From NCBI RefSeq assembly GCF_025716945.1, contig NZ_JAOVZT010000003.1, positions 64,032 to 128,031 on the forward strand: a stretch of DNA of 64,000 nt, given 5' to 3'. Numbering within the stretch: the first letter of the stretch is position 1; every line of letters begins with the position of its first letter. The position numbers and the translations under genes are program-made. Source of the stretch: Geodermatophilus sp. YIM 151500 (GTDB lineage: Bacteria > Actinomycetota > Actinomycetes > Mycobacteriales > Geodermatophilaceae). The notes beneath the pieces were generated by a model that was not told the origin of the DNA, made no database searches, and was given only the letters and a program-made list of their open reading frames with translations. Positions 61,294 through 64,000 of the stretch are shown one piece after another.

Positions 61294-62214
61294 TCAGCCC
61301 GCCCCGCCGTCCGGGCCGGCGTCCCGCTGGCGGTCGTCGGGACCGGGCTGCGGTCCGGAGCCCTCCCCGGTGCCCTCCGTGCCACCGGCCGTGTCGGGCG
61401 CCTCGGGGCTGCCCAGGCCGGCGGGCGTGCCCGGCTGCGGGTGGCTGGGGGCGTGCGCGGAGGCCGCCGTGGCCGCCTCGGGCGCCGCGGCGGCCGAGGT
61501 GTCGCCGAGCAGGGAGCGCAGGGCGGCGCCGACGATGCGGCGGAAGGCCCGCTTGGGGCGGCGGCGGTCGAGGACGGCGACCTCGAGCTGCGCAGCGGTC
61601 AGCTGCGCGGGGCCACCGTCGCCGGCGGCGCCCGAGGTGACCGGGCTGACCGCCGACAGGGCCCGGACGCCGACCTGGAGCGCGTCGGCCAGCCCCATGC
61701 CGGGGTGGAAGTGCTCGCGCAGGTGCCCGGTGACGGCGTCGGCCTGCCCGCCCATGACGACGAAGTCCGGCTCGTCGACCACCGAGCCGTCGAAGGTGAG
61801 CCGGTAGAGCTGGTCGGCCTCGGGCGTGTCGCCGACCTCGGCGACGCACAACTCGACCTCGTAGGGCTTCATCTGCTCGGTGAAGATCGCGCCGAGGGTC
61901 TGCGCGTAGGCGTTGGCGATGACCCGCCCGGTGACGTCGCGCCGGTTGTAGGAGTAGCCGCGGACGTCGGCGAGCCGGACACCGGCCACCCGCAGGCTCT
62001 CGAACTCGCTGTACCGGCCGACGGCGGCGAAGCCGATGCGGTCGTAGAGCTCGCCCACCTTGTGCAGCGTCGAGCTGGGGTTCTCGGCGATGAACAGCAC
62101 GCCGTCGGAGTAGGTGACGACGGCGACGCTGCGGCCGCGGGAGATGCCCTTGCGGGCGTACTCCGAGCGGTCGCGCATCAACTGCTCGGGCGAGGCGTAG
62201 TACGGCATCGTCAT
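61294..62214 (-). CDS. prcA: Proteasome alpha subunit
   Basis: A 306-residue outer-ring subunit of the 20S core. The gate region [28 protein letters not shown] and family block [32 protein letters not shown] are standard. The C-terminal 70 residues are a long disordered Pro/Gly/Ala tail, longer than in M. tuberculosis PrcA (248 residues). ATG 62214 lies five bases after the prcB stop, so the subunits are cotranslated. Confidence 0.96.
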   Translation of the reverse strand: MTMPYYASPEQLMRDRSEYARKGISRGRSVAVVTYSDGVLFIAENPSSTLHKVGELYDRIGFAAVGRYSEFESLRVAGVRLADVRGYSYNRRDVTGRVIANAYAQTLGAIFTEQMKPYEVELCVAEVGDTPEADQLYRLTFDGSVVDEPDFVVMGGQADAVTGHLREHFHPGMGLADALQVGVRALSAVSPVTSGAAGDGGPAQLTAAQLEVAVLDRRRPKRAFRRIVGAALRSLLGDTSAAAAPEAATAASAHAPSHPQPGTPAGLGSPEAPDTAGGTEGTGEGSGPQPGPDDRQRDAGPDGGAG

Positions 62215-62218
62215 GGCG

Positions 62219-63076
62219 TCAGCCCTCCCGCCCGGCGGAGAGCCGCTCGGCCTCGGCCCGCTCGGCGATGATCGACTCGGCGACGCCGGCGACCTCCTCG
62301 TCGGCCAGGCGGACGGCGCCTTCGGCGTCGACGCGGTAGACGATCGGGTACAGCCGGCGGACCGGGTCGGGCAGGCCGGTGGCGGAGTCGTCGTCGGCGG
62401 CGTCGTAGAGCGCCTCGACGACGGTCCGGGTGGCGCCGTCGCGGTCGAGCCCGGCCCGCCAGGTCTTCTTCAGCGAGTTCCGGGCGAACAACGAGCCCGA
62501 GCCGACCGTGGCGTAGCCGCGCTCCTCGTAGTTCCCGCCGGTGACGTCGTAGCTGAAGATGCGCCCGGGGCTGACGCCCTCGGCGGCGTCGAGGTCGTAG
62601 CCGGCGAACAGCGGGACGACGGCGAGCCCCTGCAACGCGGCGCCCAGGTTGCCGCGGATCATCTGGGCGAGCCGGTTGGCCTTGCCGTCGAGGGAGAGCG
62701 TGAGGCCCTCGATCTTCTCGTAGTGCTCGAGCTCGACCTGGTACAGCCGGACCATCTCGATCGCGATGCCGGCGGCGCCGGCGATGCCGATCACGCTGTA
62801 GGAGTCGGCCGGGTAGACCTTCTCGATGTCGCGGCTGGAGATGAGGTTGCCCATGGTGGCGCGCCGGTCGCCGGCCATGATGACGCCGTCGGCGAAGGTC
62901 GCCGCGACGATCGTGGTGCCGTGGGGGGCGATGTCACCGACCGGTAGCTGCGGGACCGGCCGGCGGCCGGGCAGCAGCTCGGGCGAGGTCGCCGCCAGGA
63001 AGTCGGTGAACGAGGAACCCACCCGGTCCAGATAGGCGGGCGGGAACCCGCTCCGGCCGGCCGACCACTCGTTCAC
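62219..63076 (-). CDS. prcB: Proteasome beta subunit
   Basis: A 285-residue catalytic subunit made as a precursor. Autocleavage before Thr54 in [24 protein letters not shown] removes a 53-residue propeptide and exposes the nucleophile. Other marks: [28 protein letters not shown] and [21 protein letters not shown] 63076 overlaps by four bases (ATGA) the end of the reading frame that continues the endonuclease VII gene, so prcB translation may depend on that gene. Confidence 0.96.
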   Translation of the reverse strand: MNEWSAGRSGFPPAYLDRVGSSFTDFLAATSPELLPGRRPVPQLPVGDIAPHGTTIVAATFADGVIMAGDRRATMGNLISSRDIEKVYPADSYSVIGIAGAAGIAIEMVRLYQVELEHYEKIEGLTLSLDGKANRLAQMIRGNLGAALQGLAVVPLFAGYDLDAAEGVSPGRIFSYDVTGGNYEERGYATVGSGSLFARNSLKKTWRAGLDRDGATRTVVEALYDAADDDSATGLPDPVRRLYPIVYRVDAEGAVRLADEEVAGVAESIIAERAEAERLSAGREG

Positions 63077-63803
63077 CCATCCGCCTCTCCCGCCGTCGTG
63101 CGCCGGCGTCCACCCTCGGTCCGTCCGGCGCCGCGCACACCCTTGGTGCTGCGCGTCCCGCCGGGGCGTCGCTGCGACCCTACCGGCGGGCCGCCCGGTC
63201 GGCTGTCGGTGTCGGGCGACGAGCCAGCAGACCGCTGGGCGGCCAGGATCACTGCCCGCTCACGATGGAAGGCGACGTAATAGGCGGCCGCATGCAGGAG
63301 CAGTGGATCGTCGCGGACAACCCCAGGCCGTGGTTGCACCGCTGGCAGAGCAGCTGTCGCGTTTCCCCAGTAGCATGGTCGTGGTCCAGGTGCTGCGGGG
63401 CCGACTCACGGCAGATGGCGCACTGGTCGTCCTGGGCGGCTCGCATCTCCGCCACCTGGTTCTTGGTCAGCTTGTACCTGCGATGGAAGTAGTACTCGCT
63501 GTTCGCTGCGTTGTGGCAGGGCTTGCACCGACTCCCGAAACCAGAGGAGGTGACGCTGCTGCGCATGTACTTTTCGTGCCTTACGGCCTTGCGGCAGACC
63601 GGGCACCAACGGAAGCCGTCAGGAACCCACGACACGTCCCGCACCGTCTTGCCCATGGCTTGACGGCGTTTCCGGTAGTGCGTGTTGCTCTTGGCCCGGT
63701 TGCACTCGAGGCAGTAGAAGGACAGCCCGTCACCCAGCGATCTGTTGCGACCGAAGTTGGCAGCTGGCTTGGTCTTGCGGCAAGACGGGCACCGCTTGGT
63801 CAT
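63073..63803 (-). CDS. Endonuclease VII domain protein with a one-base frameshift
   Basis: From ATG 63803 the frame encodes three Cys-pair zinc modules ([41 protein letters not shown]) and a recombination endonuclease VII/HNH domain ([35 protein letters not shown]). That frame ends at 63249 in unlike residues. The expected family ending, [21 protein letters not shown], is in the -1 frame, which then runs on to 63073 and overlaps the prcB start. The break is at the G4 run 63321-63324 (CCCC on +). Either a true frameshift, a base-call error or -1 slippage. Similar genes are known between pup and prcB in Streptomyces. GC content is visibly lower than around it. Confidence 0.85.
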
Positions 63804-63833
63804 GACGGAGCGTAAGCTGCTGACTACTCTCCG

Positions 63834-64000
63834 CCCTTCTGCACGTATTGGCGAACAAACTCTTCGCTGTTCTCCTCGAGCACCTCGTCGATCTCGTCGA
63901 GGATGGCGTCGATGTCCTCGCTCATCTCCTTGTGGCGCTCGGCCACCTCGGAGTCGACCGAGGCCTCGACCTCCTCGGCCTCCTCGCGCGACCGCGTAGC
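63834..64000 (-). CDS. pup: Prokaryotic ubiquitin-like protein Pup, N-terminus cut
   Basis: Last 55 codons of Pup, the small protein tag for proteasomal degradation. Visible: an acidic helical region (AEEVEASVDSEVAERHKEMS, DIDAILDEIDEVLEEN) and the C-terminus SEEFVRQYVQKGGE. It ends in Glu, so no deamidation by Dop is needed before ligation, unlike the GGQ form of mycobacteria. The stop is 30 bases before the endonuclease VII start. The gene start is beyond the window. Confidence 0.95.

Overview
The window is very GC-rich actinobacterial DNA with many GTG starts and clear RNA-level and regulatory actinobacterial hallmarks: the Pup-proteasome genes, RbpA, GarA, FtsR, a LexA box of the Mycobacterium type and a SigR/SigH-type promoter. 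Gene content and protein style fit the Geodermatophilaceae or a close relative (Blastococcus, Geodermatophilus, Modestobacter); the genus is an inference. No tRNA, rRNA, CRISPR array or insertion sequence was recognised.

Left part (1-14.4 kb). After a truncated acyl-CoA dehydrogenase, a DUF1918 protein and an EF-G2-like GTPase comes a block with the same order as Rv1822-Rv1832 of M. tuberculosis: CDP-alcohol phosphatidyltransferase, DUF881, DUF1290, DUF881, gcvH, garA (here with an added zinc ribbon), ftsR, bifunctional nuclease, a second MerR regulator and gcvP. Between the last two lies a perfect 84-bp tandem duplication.

Middle (14.4-33 kb). A mixed accessory and housekeeping stretch: coaA, an acetyltransferase, a secreted beta-lactamase-fold protein, a PEBP protein, a beta-phosphoglucomutase plus GH65 disaccharide phosphorylase pair, an M50-like membrane protease, tryptophan 2,3-dioxygenase, a TetR/membrane-protein divergon with two operators, a LysE exporter, a Tat-exported PhoX-like protein, glpQ, an MFS transporter, thymidine kinase and rbpA. 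The gene-poor stretch 28116-28729 contains a near-perfect XerC/XerD dif site at 28234-28261. Gene orientation changes around it (20 of 29 genes on + to the left, 26 of 36 on - to the right), so the window very probably spans the replication terminus.

Right part (33-48 kb). fxsA, dpm1 and lnt are followed by a lysine-fermentation type cluster: kdd, an amidohydrolase, kamD, kamE and kal in one translationally coupled minus-strand operon, with kamA divergent from it. Together they would convert L-lysine to beta-lysine, 3,5-diaminohexanoate, 3-keto-5-aminohexanoate and, after a cleavage enzyme (Kce) not seen here, 3-aminobutyryl-CoA to crotonyl-CoA. Then come a GNAT, plsC, a GCS2-type ligase, and a recombinase-like gene lying beside two inverted copies of an unexplained motif GTTATCCCCAAC; a third copy lies at 14.35 kb.

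Far right (47.5-64 kb). A LexA-boxed radical SAM gene, an Lrp/AsnC regulator and M24 peptidase pair, a 5'-3' exonuclease, DUF4333, helY, tatC, tatA, pafC, pafB, a DUF3866 gene on the other strand, pafA, prcA, prcB, an endonuclease VII gene with a one-base frameshift, and the end of pup (ending GGE). This is the conserved actinobacterial proteasome-Tat region (Rv2089c-Rv2111c order).
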